Positions 1-8,769 of a stretch of DNA of 64,000 bases are shown here, piece after piece. Under the pieces are notes generated by a model. The model was not told the DNA's origin. It worked only from the letters and a program-made list of their open reading frames with translations, and did not search any database. Source of the DNA: Cellulomonas aerilata (GTDB taxonomy: Bacteria > Actinomycetota > Actinomycetes > Actinomycetales > Cellulomonadaceae); contig NZ_BJYY01000001.1 in the NCBI RefSeq assembly GCF_007991755.1, positions 310,001 to 374,000 of the forward strand. Reading direction: 5' to 3'. Numbering within the stretch: position 1 is the stretch's first letter; every line of letters begins with the position of its first letter. A program made the translations under genes and the position numbers.

Positions 1-1
1 C

Positions 2-886
2 GGGGTGTTCCGGGTCACCGACGGGCTGCAGAAGGACTTCGGCTCCGACCGGGTCGTGGACACCCCGCTCGCGGAGTCGGGCATCGTCGGCACGGCGATC
101 GGGCTCGCGATGCGCGGCTACCGCCCGGTCTGCGAGATCCAGTTCGACGGCTTCATCTTCCCGGCGTTCGACCAGATCACGACGCAGCTGGCCAAGATCC
201 ACTACCGGTCGCGCGGCCGCCTGACCCTGCCCGTCGTCATCCGCGTCCCCTACGGCGGTGGCATCGGCGCGATCGAGCACCACAGCGAGTCCCCCGAGGT
301 GCTGTTCGCGCACACCCCGGGCCTGCGGGTCATCACCCCGGCCACGCCCGCCGACGCGTTCGTCATGATCCAGCAGGCCGTCGCCTCGCCCGACCCGGTG
401 CTCTTCTTCGAGCCCAAGGGCCGGTACTGGGACAAGGGCGACGTCGACCTGGGGATCACGGCCACCGCGGACGACGTCGCGTCGATGGACCGGGCCCGCG
501 TCGCGCGGGCCGGGACCGACGTGACCGTCGCCGCGTACGGCGCGTCGGTCGCCACCGCGCTGCGGGCGGCCGAGGCCGCAGCGGCCGACGGCGTCAGCGT
601 CGAGGTCGTCGACCTGCGCAGCGTCTCCCCGCTGGACGCCGAGACGCTGGTGGCGTCCGTGCGCCGGACGGGGCGCTGCGTGGTCGTGCACGAGGCGCCG
701 GTCTTCTACGGCACCGGCGGGGAGATCGCGGCCCGGGTCACCGAGGAGTGCTTCTTCCACCTGCAGGCGCCGGTGCTGCGGGTCGGCGGGTTCCACACGC
801 CGTACCCGGTCAACAAGATCGAGCACGACTACCTGCCCGGGGTGGACCGGGTGCTCGACGCCGTCGACCGCGCCATGTCGTTCTGA
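2..886 (+). CDS. 2-oxoacid dehydrogenase E1 component, beta subunit (5' end outside window)
   Basis: This is the beta subunit of a thiamine-diphosphate 2-oxoacid dehydrogenase, either branched-chain (BkdB-type) or pyruvate type. It would work with an alpha subunit to decarboxylate the 2-oxoacid and pass the acyl group to the E2 protein encoded next. The reading frame is open at the left edge, so the N-terminus is missing; about 294 residues are visible. Family hallmarks are DTPLAESGIVGTAIGLA, the pocket segment around EIQFDGFIFPAFDQI, and the C-terminal transketolase half ending with the typical HTPYPVNKIEHDYLP. The E2 gene follows after 65 bases in the same direction, so the two are probably cotranscribed. 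The choice between branched-chain and pyruvate substrate cannot be made from sequence alone. The EIQFDGF wording and the simple one-lipoyl E2 favour a branched-chain or broad-range complex, as an inference. Confidence 0.9.
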   Translation, partial: GVFRVTDGLQKDFGSDRVVDTPLAESGIVGTAIGLAMRGYRPVCEIQFDGFIFPAFDQITTQLAKIHYRSRGRLTLPVVIRVPYGGGIGAIEHHSESPEVLFAHTPGLRVITPATPADAFVMIQQAVASPDPVLFFEPKGRYWDKGDVDLGITATADDVASMDRARVARAGTDVTVAAYGASVATALRAAEAAAADGVSVEVVDLRSVSPLDAETLVASVRRTGRCVVVHEAPVFYGTGGEIAARVTEECFFHLQAPVLRVGGFHTPYPVNKIEHDYLPGVDRVLDAVDRAMSF

Positions 887-951
887 CGGCCCGGCGTCCC
901 GACGCCGCGCGGCCACCGCGCCCCCTCGACCTCCCCCTGACTGGAGCACCC

Positions 952-2463
952 GTGCCGACCTTCGAGCAGTTCCGCCTCCCCGACGCCGGCGAGGGCCTGA
1001 CCGAGGCCGAGATCGTCGCCTGGCACGTCGCGGTCGGCGACGCCGTCACCGTCAACCAGACGATCGTGGAGATCGAGACGGCCAAGTCCCTGGTCGAGCT
1101 GCCCAGCCCGTTCACCGGCGTGGTCACCGAGCTGCTCGCCCAGCCGGGCACGACCGTGGAGGTCGGCACCCCGATCATCGTCATCGACGTCGACCCGACC
1201 GGGACGCCCGCCCCGGCGCCCGCCGCGCCTGCCGCGACGGCAGCGGCCGGGTCCGGCACGCCCACGGGCACGACGACCGGCACGACGACGACCGGCACGA
1301 CGACGACCGGCACGACGTCGCCGGCCCCGGCGGGCGACGGCGACGCGGGCGGTGCGGTGCTCGTCGGGTACGGCGTCGGCGGTCACGCGGCGCGCCGGAC
1401 CCGCCGGTCCGCGGGCGCCGCCCCGGCCTCGTCGTCGGCCGAGGCACCTGCCGCGGGCCCCGCCGCCGCGCCCGCGTCCGCCCCGGCGCCGGCCCCCGTC
1501 GCCGCGCCGCAGGCCCCGGCGACGCCGCCGTCGGCCCCGGACGCCGGACGCCCGGCCCGGCACGCCCTGGCCAAGCCCCCGGTCCGCAAGCTCGCGCGGG
1601 ACCTCGGCGTGGACCTGGACAGCGTCAGCGCGACCGGCCCCGGCGGGATCGTCACCCGCGAGGACGTGCTGGCCCACGGGGCCGAGACCGAGCCCCGCAC
1701 GCTCGCCACCTACCCCGGCGACGACTCGCCGTGGCTCGCGTCCGGCGCCGTCTCGCCCGACGGCCGCGAGACGCGCGTCCCGGTGAAGTCCGTCCGCAAG
1801 CGGACCGCCGAGGCGATGGTCGCCAGCGCCTTCACCGCCCCGCACGTGACCGTCTTCCACACGGTCGACGTCACCAAGACGATGCACCTGGTGACCCGGC
1901 TGCGCGAGGACCGCGAGTTCGCCGACGTGCGCGTCACCCCGCTGCTGATCGCGGCGAAGGCGCTCATGCTCGCGGTCCGGCGGCACCCGGAGATCAACGC
2001 GAGCTGGGACGACGCGGCGCAGGAGATCGTCTACAAGCACTACGTCAACCTCGGGATCGCGGCCGCCACCCCGCGCGGACTCGTCGTGCCGAACATCAAG
2101 GACGCGCACCGGCTCGGGCTCAAGGAGCTCGCGGAGTCGATCGCGGAGCTCACCGGCACCGCGCGCGCCGGCCGGACCACCCCCGCGGACATGTCGGGCG
2201 GCACGATCACCATCACGAACGTCGGCGTCTTCGGCATCGACACCGGTACCCCGATCCTCAACCCGGGCGAGGCCGCGATCCTCGCGCTCGGGGCGATCCG
2301 GGAGCAGCCGTGGGTGCACAAGGGCAAGATCAAGAAGCGCTGGGTGACCCAGCTCGCGCTGTCCTTCGACCACCGCCTCGTCGACGGCGGGCTCGGCTCG
2401 CGCGTGCTGGCCGACGTCGCCGCGGTGCTGGCGAACCCGGCGCAGGGCCTGGTCTGGGGCTGA
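952..2463 (+). CDS. Dihydrolipoamide acyltransferase (E2 component)
   Basis: E2 core of the 2-oxoacid dehydrogenase complex, 503 residues. It carries the acyl group on a lipoyl arm and transfers it to CoA in the cytosol. A single lipoyl domain occupies about residues 3-78, with the lipoylated lysine at K45 in IETAKSLVEL. A long Ala/Pro/Thr-rich flexible linker follows, containing the TGTTT repeats described separately. The peripheral-subunit binding domain lies at about 203-240 (KPPVRKLARDLGVDLD). The catalytic domain runs from about 275 to the end, with the active-site motif SFDHRLVDGG near residue 472. The GTG at 952 was chosen because it immediately precedes the lipoyl domain and lies outside the E1 beta gene. 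The open frame extends upstream into E1 beta without domain support. Only one lipoyl domain is present, as is usual for branched-chain E2. Confidence 0.93.
   Translation: MPTFEQFRLPDAGEGLTEAEIVAWHVAVGDAVTVNQTIVEIETAKSLVELPSPFTGVVTELLAQPGTTVEVGTPIIVIDVDPTGTPAPAPAAPAATAAAGSGTPTGTTTGTTTTGTTTTGTTSPAPAGDGDAGGAVLVGYGVGGHAARRTRRSAGAAPASSSAEAPAAGPAAAPASAPAPAPVAAPQAPATPPSAPDAGRPARHALAKPPVRKLARDLGVDLDSVSATGPGGIVTREDVLAHGAETEPRTLATYPGDDSPWLASGAVSPDGRETRVPVKSVRKRTAEAMVASAFTAPHVTVFHTVDVTKTMHLVTRLREDREFADVRVTPLLIAAKALMLAVRRHPEINASWDDAAQEIVYKHYVNLGIAAATPRGLVVPNIKDAHRLGLKELAESIAELTGTARAGRTTPADMSGGTITITNVGVFGIDTGTPILNPGEAAILALGAIREQPWVHKGKIKKRWVTQLALSFDHRLVDGGLGSRVLADVAAVLANPAQGLVWG
1267..1317 (+). repeat. 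Short tandem repeat in the E2 linker
   Basis: Units GGCACGACGACC and GGCACGACGACGACC (15 bases, two adjacent identical copies), followed by a partial unit, encode a Thr-Gly repeat (TGTTT) in the flexible linker of E2. The repeat is in frame and could vary in copy number by slippage without breaking the protein. Confidence 0.8.
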
Positions 2464-2601
2464 GCGCGGGCGACCGGGCGCCGACGGCGCGCGGACCGGC
2501 GCGGGCCGACCGGCCCGGACCTCCGCCGGCGGCGCCGCGGACGTGCTGCACACCACCCCGCCGCCGAGCCCGCGGCGGCCTCGGCGGAGCCGGCACCGGC
2601 C

Positions 2602-2607
2602 TACCCT
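2602..2607 (+). promoter_or_regulatory. -10 box TACCCT for a leaderless CtaG/CopD mRNA
   Basis: TACCCT ends exactly 7 bases before the GTG start at 2615. In actinobacteria this spacing places the transcription start on the start codon, giving a leaderless mRNA. No Shine-Dalgarno sequence is visible before the GTG, which agrees. Confidence 0.55.
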
Positions 2608-2614
2608 GGACGGT

Positions 2615-4735
2615 GTGCTGACGCGCTGGAACCTGCCCCGGCTCGGCCTGCTCGCGGTCGCGGGCGTCGCGGCGGTCGTCGTCGGCCTGCTCGTCTCCGG
2701 TGCGGCCGGTCGCCCGGTCCTCGGCGACCCCGGCGCCCTGGTCCGGTGGGGGCTGCCGGTCACCGAGACGCTCGTCGAGCTGGCCGCCGCGCTCACCCTC
2801 GGGTCCCTCGTCCTCGCCGTGGGGATCCTGCCCCGACGGGCCGACCTCGGCCGGGAGCCGGTCGACGCCCCCGCCTCGGCCGAGGCCCGCCGGGCGGCCC
2901 GCCGGGCCACGTCGGGCGCCGTCGTCGACGGCCGTGCGTACCCCGCGGTGCTCACGCTCGCCGGTGCGGCCGCCGCGGCCTGGACCGCCCTGAGCGTCGT
3001 GCAGCTCGTGCTGAGCTACGCCCGCATCGCCGGGCGCCCGCTCGGCGGGCCGACCTTCGGCTCCGAGCTCGCGCTGTTCGTCGGGCAGGTCTCCCTGGGG
3101 CGGACCCTCCTCGGCATCACGATCGTCGCGGCCCTGACCAGCGCGCTCGCGCTGCTCGTCGCCACGCCGACCGGCGCCGCCTGGGCCGCGCTGCTCGCGC
3201 TGGTCGCCCTCGTGCTGCAGTCCCAGACCGGGCACGCGTCGGGCGCGTCCAACCACGAGCTCGCGGTGTCCTCGCTCTTCCTGCACCTGGTCGGCGCCGC
3301 GGTGTGGGTCGGTGGGCTCGCCGCCCTCGCCGTGCTCAACCGCCGGCTCGGCGCCGACGTCGGCCCCGCCGTCGCGCGCTACTCCCCGGTCGCGGCCTGG
3401 TGCTTCGCCGCCGTCGCGCTGTCCGGGGTCGTCAACGCCGCCCTGCGGGTCGGCAGCTGGGACGGCCTGGGCTCCGTCTACGGCGCCCTGCTCGTCGCCA
3501 AGGTGGTGCTCCTGGTGATGCTCGGCGCCGCCGGGTGGTCCTACCGGCGCTCGGTGATCCCCCGGCTGACCGGGCCGGACGGCGACCGCGCACCCGGCGC
3601 GACCGGGCTCCTGTGGCGGCTGGTGGCGCTCGAGCTGGTGCTCATGGGCCTGGTGTCGGGGGTCGCCGTCGCGCTGGCGTCCACCGCCCCGCCGGTACCG
3701 GACGACCCCGTCACCGACCCCACCCCGGCCGAGATCGTCACGGGGCACCCGCTGCCGCCGGAGCCGGTCGGGACCGCCTGGTGGACGCAGTGGCGCTGGG
3801 ACATCCTGCTCGCCGCCGGGTGCCTGGCCGCCGTGGTCGTCTACGTGCGCTGGGTGCTGCGGCTGCGCCGTCGCGGCGACGCGTGGCCGTGGGCGCGCAC
3901 CGCCTCGTGGGTGGCCGGCATGGTGCTGATCGCGTGGGCGACGTCGGGCGGCCTGGCGACGTACGGCCACGTGCTGTTCAGCGTGCACATGGTCCAGCAC
4001 ATGGTGCTGGCGATGGTCGCGCCGATCTTCCTCGCGCTCGCGGCGCCCGTGACGCTCGCCCTGCGGGCGCTGCCCGGGCGCCGCGACGACTCCCGCGGGC
4101 CCCGCGAGTGGGTGCTCACCCTGGTCAACAGCCGCGTCGCGCAGTTCCTGTCGCTGCCGCTGGTCGCGGCCGCGAACTTCGTCGTCTCGATGCTCGCGTT
4201 CTACTACACCGGCCTGTTCGAGCTGTCCCTGCGCCACTACGTCGGGCACCTGGCGATGGTCGTGCACTTCACCGTCGCCGGGTACCTGTTCGTCAACGCG
4301 CTGATCGGCGTCGACCCCGCCCCGCACCGGCCGGCGTACCCGCAGCGGCTGCTCCTGCTGCTGGGCACCATGGCGTTCCACGCGTTCTTCGGCGTCACGC
4401 TGATGAGCGGCGAGGTGCTGCTCGTCCCGGACTGGTTCGGCGTGCTGGGACGCGACTGGGGCCCGTCCGCGCTCGAGGACCAGCAGCGCGGCGGGGCGAT
4501 CGCCTGGGGCATCGGGGAGGCACCGACCATCGCGCTGGCGATCATCGTCGCGCTGTCCTGGTCGCGCGACGACGAGCGCGTCGCCCGGCGGCGCGACCGC
4601 CGGGTCGACCGCGACGGGGACGTGGAGATGGACGAGTACAACGCGATGCTCGCCCGGCTGGCGAAGGACCCGGCGGGACGCGCGACCGCCGGCGACGCAG
4701 CGCGGTCCCCCGGTGGAGACGCGGCCCGGGACTGA
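2615..4735 (+). CDS. CopD/CtaG fusion membrane protein (copper handling, cytochrome oxidase assembly)
   Basis: Polytopic membrane protein of 706 residues that joins an N-terminal CopD-like copper resistance half to a C-terminal caa3-type CtaG half. This domain order is common in actinobacteria. The first half has about eight hydrophobic segments, including NHELAVSSLFLHLVGAAVW. The second half begins near residue 390 after a proline-rich loop and carries the CtaG histidine pattern HMVQHMVLAMVAPIF near residue 457 and LAMVVHFTVAGYLF. The likely role is copper delivery or periplasmic copper handling for respiratory oxidase assembly. The tail is charged and cytosolic. The start is the GTG at 2615, supported by the leaderless -10 box; the upstream in-frame stretch is Pro/Arg-rich and not protein-like. 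The S9 peptidase gene follows 25 bases downstream. Confidence 0.85.
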   Translation: MLTRWNLPRLGLLAVAGVAAVVVGLLVSGAAGRPVLGDPGALVRWGLPVTETLVELAAALTLGSLVLAVGILPRRADLGREPVDAPASAEARRAARRATSGAVVDGRAYPAVLTLAGAAAAAWTALSVVQLVLSYARIAGRPLGGPTFGSELALFVGQVSLGRTLLGITIVAALTSALALLVATPTGAAWAALLALVALVLQSQTGHASGASNHELAVSSLFLHLVGAAVWVGGLAALAVLNRRLGADVGPAVARYSPVAAWCFAAVALSGVVNAALRVGSWDGLGSVYGALLVAKVVLLVMLGAAGWSYRRSVIPRLTGPDGDRAPGATGLLWRLVALELVLMGLVSGVAVALASTAPPVPDDPVTDPTPAEIVTGHPLPPEPVGTAWWTQWRWDILLAAGCLAAVVVYVRWVLRLRRRGDAWPWARTASWVAGMVLIAWATSGGLATYGHVLFSVHMVQHMVLAMVAPIFLALAAPVTLALRALPGRRDDSRGPREWVLTLVNSRVAQFLSLPLVAAANFVVSMLAFYYTGLFELSLRHYVGHLAMVVHFTVAGYLFVNALIGVDPAPHRPAYPQRLLLLLGTMAFHAFFGVTLMSGEVLLVPDWFGVLGRDWGPSALEDQQRGGAIAWGIGEAPTIALAIIVALSWSRDDERVARRRDRRVDRDGDVEMDEYNAMLARLAKDPAGRATAGDAARSPGGDAARD

Positions 4736-4760
4736 CAGCGGCGCGTGGTAGGACTCAGGC

Positions 4761-6929
4761 GTGACCTCCGACACCTCCACCACGTCCGAGACCCCGACCG
4801 CGCCCGACGCCTCACCCACCGGCGGGGCGACGACGCCGAGCGCTGCGCCGGCCGGTGACCCCGCCACCCCGTTCCACGACCTCGAGCAGTACGTCGCGCT
4901 GCCCCGCACGAGCGGCCTCACGCTGTCCCCCGACGGCACGCGACTCGTCACGTCGGTGTCGACGCTGGACGACAAGCGCGTCCGCTACGTGTCCGCGCTG
5001 TGGGAGGTGGACCCGGCGGGTCAGCGTGCGGCGCGCCGGCTGACCCGCTCCCGCAAGGGCGAGTCCGGCGCGGCGTTCACCGCGGCCGGTGACCTGCTGT
5101 TCACCTCGGCCCGCCCGGACCCGGACGGCGCCGAGGGCGACGACCAGGCACCGTCCGCCCTGTGGCAGCTGCCGGCCGACGGCGCGGAGGCCCGCGTGGT
5201 CGCCGCCCGCCCCGGCGGTGTGAGCGCGCCGGTCACCGCCCGGGACGCCGACGTCGTCGTCGTGACCTCCGACGTCCTGCCCACCGCGCGGGACACCGCG
5301 CACGACGACGCCCTGCGCACCGCCCGCAAGGACAAGAAGGTCGCCGCGATCCTGCACAGCGGCTACCCGGTGCGGTACTGGGACCACGACCTGGGCCCCG
5401 CCGAGCCGCACCTGCTCACCGCGCCCGTCACCGGCGAGCTCGTCGCCCCCGTCGCCGGGCAGGCCGAGCCTCGCCTGGACCTGCGCGACCTGACCCCCGC
5501 GCCCGGGTCCGCGCTGCGCGAGACCTCGTCGTCCCTCTCGCCCGACGGCGCCACGCTGGTCACCGCCTGGAACCGCCCGGCCGCCCGGGGCGCGCTGCGC
5601 ACCGTGCTGGTCGCCGTCGACGTGGCGTCCGGTGAGCGCCGCACCCTGGTCGACGACCCGCACGCCGACGCCTCGTCCCCCGTGATCTCGCCGGACGGCG
5701 CCTGGGTCGCCTTCGTCCGCGAGACGATCAGCACGCCGCAGGCCGCCCCGCGGGTCACCCTGGCGCTGGTGCCGCTGGGCGGCGGCGACTGGCGCGAGCT
5801 CGCCGCCGACTGGGACCGCTGGCCGCACGGCGCCCAGTGGCTGCCGGACTCCTCGGCGGTCCTGGTGGTCGCCGACGACGACGGCCGGTCGCCGGTGTTC
5901 CGCATCGACGTCGCGACCGGCGACGTCGCGCGCGTGACCAGCGACGACGCGGCGTTCACCGACCTGCAGGTCGCCCCGGACGGCTCCGCCGCGTACGCGC
6001 TGCGGACCTCCTACCTCGAGCCGGCCCACCCGGTGCGGATCGACCTCGCCGCCGCGGCCGCCGGTGCGGTCGAGGCGGTCGCCCTGCCGGCGCCCGCACC
6101 GCTGCCGGAGCTGCCCGGGCTGCTGACCGAGGTGGAGACCACCGCCGAGGACGGCTCGCGGGTGCGCGCCTGGCTCGCCGTCCCGGAGGGCGCCGGCGAG
6201 AGCGAGCCCGCGCCGCTGCTGCTGTGGATCCACGGCGGGCCGCTCGGGTCGTGGAACGCGTGGTCGTGGCGCTGGAACCCGTGGCTGCTGGTCGCGCAGG
6301 GGTACGCGGTGCTGCTGCCGGACCCCGCTCTGTCGACCGGGTACGGGCAGGACTTCGTCCAGCGCGGTTGGGGCGCCTGGGGCGGCGCGCCCTACACCGA
6401 CCTGCTGGCGATCACCGACGCCGTCTGCGCCCGCCCGGACATCGACCAGACCCGGACCGCGGCGATGGGAGGGTCGTTCGGCGGGTACATGGCCAACTGG
6501 GTGGCCGGGCACACCGACCGCTTCCGGGCGATCGTCACGCACGCGAGCCTGTGGGCGCTGGACCAGTTCGGCCCGACGACGGACGCCGGGTACTACTGGG
6601 CGCGCGAGATGACCGAGGCCATGGCGCTGGAGAGCTCCCCGCACCGGTTCGTGGAGCAGATCGTCACGCCCATGCTCGTGATCCACGGCGACAAGGACTA
6701 CCGCGTCCCGATCGGCGAGGGTCTGCGGCTCTGGTACGAGCTGCTCAGCCGCTCCGGGCTGCCGGCCGACGACGAGGGCCGCACCCCGCACCGGTTCCTG
6801 TACTTCCCCGACGAGAACCACTGGGTGCTCACGCCGCAGCACGCGATCGTCTGGTACGAGGTGGTGTCGGCCTACCTGGCCCAGCACGTGCTCGGGGAGG
6901 AGCGGACGCTGCCGGAGGTCCTGGGCTGA
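4761..6929 (+). CDS. S9 family serine peptidase (prolyl oligopeptidase / acylaminoacyl peptidase type)
   Basis: Cytosolic serine peptidase of 722 residues, the normal length for the family. An N-terminal beta-propeller region (about 30-440), with repeated SPDG turns, is followed by an alpha/beta-hydrolase domain. The catalytic serine is S572 in GGSFGGYMANW, the aspartate D646 in HGDKDYRVP and the histidine H687 in DENHWVL. The family removes short peptides or acylated N-terminal residues; the exact substrate is not predictable here. The start is the GTG at 4761. An imperfect -10-like TAGGAC lies 6 bases upstream and there is no clear ribosome binding site. The first 30 residues are Thr/Pro-rich and probably unstructured. 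The gene has its own spacing from neighbours and no obvious operon partner. Confidence 0.9.
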   Translation: MTSDTSTTSETPTAPDASPTGGATTPSAAPAGDPATPFHDLEQYVALPRTSGLTLSPDGTRLVTSVSTLDDKRVRYVSALWEVDPAGQRAARRLTRSRKGESGAAFTAAGDLLFTSARPDPDGAEGDDQAPSALWQLPADGAEARVVAARPGGVSAPVTARDADVVVVTSDVLPTARDTAHDDALRTARKDKKVAAILHSGYPVRYWDHDLGPAEPHLLTAPVTGELVAPVAGQAEPRLDLRDLTPAPGSALRETSSSLSPDGATLVTAWNRPAARGALRTVLVAVDVASGERRTLVDDPHADASSPVISPDGAWVAFVRETISTPQAAPRVTLALVPLGGGDWRELAADWDRWPHGAQWLPDSSAVLVVADDDGRSPVFRIDVATGDVARVTSDDAAFTDLQVAPDGSAAYALRTSYLEPAHPVRIDLAAAAAGAVEAVALPAPAPLPELPGLLTEVETTAEDGSRVRAWLAVPEGAGESEPAPLLLWIHGGPLGSWNAWSWRWNPWLLVAQGYAVLLPDPALSTGYGQDFVQRGWGAWGGAPYTDLLAITDAVCARPDIDQTRTAAMGGSFGGYMANWVAGHTDRFRAIVTHASLWALDQFGPTTDAGYYWAREMTEAMALESSPHRFVEQIVTPMLVIHGDKDYRVPIGEGLRLWYELLSRSGLPADDEGRTPHRFLYFPDENHWVLTPQHAIVWYEVVSAYLAQHVLGEERTLPEVLG

Positions 6930-7093
6930 CGCCCGACCGGTCCGCCCGACCTGCGCGGGCGACCCGGACGCTCACCCGTCCGGGTCGTCCTGCGCCGGTC
7001 CGGCGCACGTCGGCGGGCGGCGGGTCGACCGGCCCGACAGACTGCTCCCCGTAGGCCCGGTGGGGACCGGGCCCCGATGAAGGGACGCGAGCC

Positions 7094-7330
7094 ATGGGTA
7101 TCGGCGGAGGGATCTTCCTCATCGTGGTGGGCGCCATCCTGGCGTTCGCCGTCAGCGACAGCGTGGACGCGATCGACCTGGCGATGATCGGCTACATCTG
7201 CATGGCCGCCGGGGTGCTCGCGCTGATCATCTCGCTGGTCCTCAACGCCCAGCGCACCAACACCACCCACCGCGAGGTCATCGAGCGGCACGACGACCGC
7301 CGGCCCCCGGCGCCGCCGCCCGCGTACTGA
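7094..7330 (+). CDS. Small DUF6458-type membrane protein
   Basis: A 78-residue protein with two hydrophobic segments (about 5-20 and 33-55) joined by the short acidic turn SDSVDAIDLAMIGYI, and a polar tail ending in PPAPPPAY. The MGIGGGIFLIVVGAILAFAV opening and the DLAMIGYICMAAGVL second helix match the small actinobacterial family DUF6458, whose function is unknown. The ATG at 7094 is preceded by AAGGGACGCGAG, an acceptable ribosome binding site. It stands alone between the S9 peptidase and the protease gene. It is probably a stress-linked inner membrane protein, but nothing in the sequence shows a specific role. Confidence 0.75.
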   Translation: MGIGGGIFLIVVGAILAFAVSDSVDAIDLAMIGYICMAAGVLALIISLVLNAQRTNTTHREVIERHDDRRPPAPPPAY

Positions 7331-7498
7331 CGCCGCCTGCCTTCCGGACCGTCCGCCCGCGTGCCCCCCGGGCGCTGGCCCGGTCGGCCGTCCGTCCCGC
7401 GACGCCTGCCCGCCACGTGCGTCGCCGAACGCCCGATCCGTGTGGGTGGCGTCCTGCACACTCGCACCACGGGCACGGAACGGTGGCAGGGGGGCCAT

Positions 7499-8491
7499 AT
7501 GGACAGGAACGAGGCGCGCGAGACCAAGCGCCAGATCGCGGGGTACGTGGAGGAGCTGCTGGCGGAGCGGATCGACGCGCGCAGCGTCGGTCCGCAGGTC
7601 CCGGCGGTGGGTCTGGGGCTGCGGCCGCTGCCGGACGGCGGGTACGGGCTGGCGGTCCGCTACCGCCTCGGTGTGCCGACGGCCCGGATGGTGGCCCGCA
7701 AGGTGGCCGAGCAGGTCGGCCCGGTCGCGGACGTGCGCCGCACGGGTCGGATCAGCGTCGTCCCGCGGCAGGGGACCGGGCCTCGGCCGCCGGTCGTCAC
7801 CGCCCAGGCCCTGGGGGAGACCGACCGCGTCCGCCCGCTGCGCCCGGGCGTCTCGATCGCCCACGTCGACGTCAGCGCCGGCACGCTCGGCGCCTTCGTC
7901 CGGGTGGACGGCGTGCTGCACGCGCTGTCGAACTTCCACGTGCTGGTCGGCTCGCCGTCCGCGAAGGCCGGTGACCCCGTGCTGCAGCCCGGACCGGCCG
8001 ACGGCGGGCAGGACCCGCAGGACCGGGTCGGGACCCTCGCCGGGTTCGTGCCGCTCCAGGCGGGCGAGGACCACCTCGTCGACGCGGCGATCGCCCGCCT
8101 CGACGACACCGACGTCGACCTCGCCTACCCGGTCGGCCTCGTCACCGAGACCGCGGAGGTCGACGGGACCGAGCAGGTCGCCAAGATCGGGCGCACGACC
8201 GGGCTGACCCAGGGGCACGTGACGGCGATCGAGCTCGACGACGTCGTCGTCGGGTACGGCGACGAGATGGGCGAGCTGCGCTTCGACAACCAGGTCGAGG
8301 TGCAGAGCAACGGCCCCCGGCCGTTCTCCCGCGGGGGTGACAGCGGGTCCCTCGTGTACCGCACCGACGGTGTGGCGATCGGGTTGCTCTTTGCCGGGAG
8401 CGAGGCGGGGGGCGACAATGGCAACGGATTGACCTACCTCAACCCGATCGGCGCCGTCCTGGACGCCCTGGGAGCCGAGCTGGCGGGCTGA
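7499..8491 (+). CDS. Trypsin-like serine protease with N-terminal prodomain-like region
   Basis: Protein of 330 residues with a chymotrypsin-fold protease domain in its second half. The catalytic triad can be read as H147 (LSNFHVLVG), D195 (LVDAAIARLD) and S282 (SRGGDSGSLVY). No signal peptide or membrane segment is visible, so it appears cytosolic, unlike most bacterial trypsin-like proteases. The first 90 residues form a separate alpha/beta region (GVPTARMVARKVAEQVGPV then DVRRTGRISVV) that resembles the whole of the small protein encoded next. The start ATG at 7499 follows a G-rich ribosome binding site; an earlier in-frame start would add an Arg/Pro-rich unstructured stretch. The substrate is unknown. 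Some proteases of this general type process themselves or a partner. Confidence 0.75.
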   Translation: MDRNEARETKRQIAGYVEELLAERIDARSVGPQVPAVGLGLRPLPDGGYGLAVRYRLGVPTARMVARKVAEQVGPVADVRRTGRISVVPRQGTGPRPPVVTAQALGETDRVRPLRPGVSIAHVDVSAGTLGAFVRVDGVLHALSNFHVLVGSPSAKAGDPVLQPGPADGGQDPQDRVGTLAGFVPLQAGEDHLVDAAIARLDDTDVDLAYPVGLVTETAEVDGTEQVAKIGRTTGLTQGHVTAIELDDVVVGYGDEMGELRFDNQVEVQSNGPRPFSRGGDSGSLVYRTDGVAIGLLFAGSEAGGDNGNGLTYLNPIGAVLDALGAELAG

Positions 8492-8539
8492 GGTGTCCGG
8501 TGCGGACCTCGCGTCGGGCGACCGACGCGAGGTGCGCAC

Positions 8540-8758
8540 ATGGCTGACCTGGACCGAGCACGCGCCGCGAAGGCACGGCTCCGCAGCGACCTGGCCGGAC
8601 GCTCCGGCGTCTCGGGCGTCGGGATCGCCCGAGGCGCTGACGGGTACCACGTCCGGGTCAACCTGGAGCGGGAGTCGGACCGCACCGGCGTGCCCGGTCA
8701 GGTCGAGGGCGTCCCCGTCGACGTGCGCGTCAGCGGCACCATCCGCGCCGGCGGCTGA
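8540..8758 (+). CDS. Small protein resembling the N-terminal region of the adjacent protease
   Basis: A 72-residue protein with no signal peptide or membrane segment. Its pattern of a basic amphipathic helix (RARAAKARLRSDLAG), then GVSGVGIARGADGYHVRVNL, then GVPVDVRVSGTIRA matches the order of elements in residues 5-88 of the preceding protease (AVGLGLRPLPDGGYGLAV then DVRRTGRISVV). The fold is likely a helix plus small beta-sheet, similar to protease propeptides. Start ATG 8540 has GAGGTG seven bases upstream. The gene lies 48 bases after the protease stop, so it is probably cotranscribed. It may be an inhibitor, chaperone or partner of the protease; this is inference from resemblance and position. 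Confidence 0.6.
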   Translation: MADLDRARAAKARLRSDLAGRSGVSGVGIARGADGYHVRVNLERESDRTGVPGQVEGVPVDVRVSGTIRAGG

Positions 8759-8769
8759 CCCGCCCACCG

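Noticed and set aside
829-2955. Long antisense frame opposite the E2 and CtaG genes
   Set aside because: It has Arg/Gly/Pro-rich low-complexity translation and lies opposite two genes with clear domains. Such frames arise from high GC at third positions.
2330-4975. 881-codon antisense frame opposite the CopD/CtaG gene
   Set aside because: Same composition artefact; no ribosome binding site or domain.
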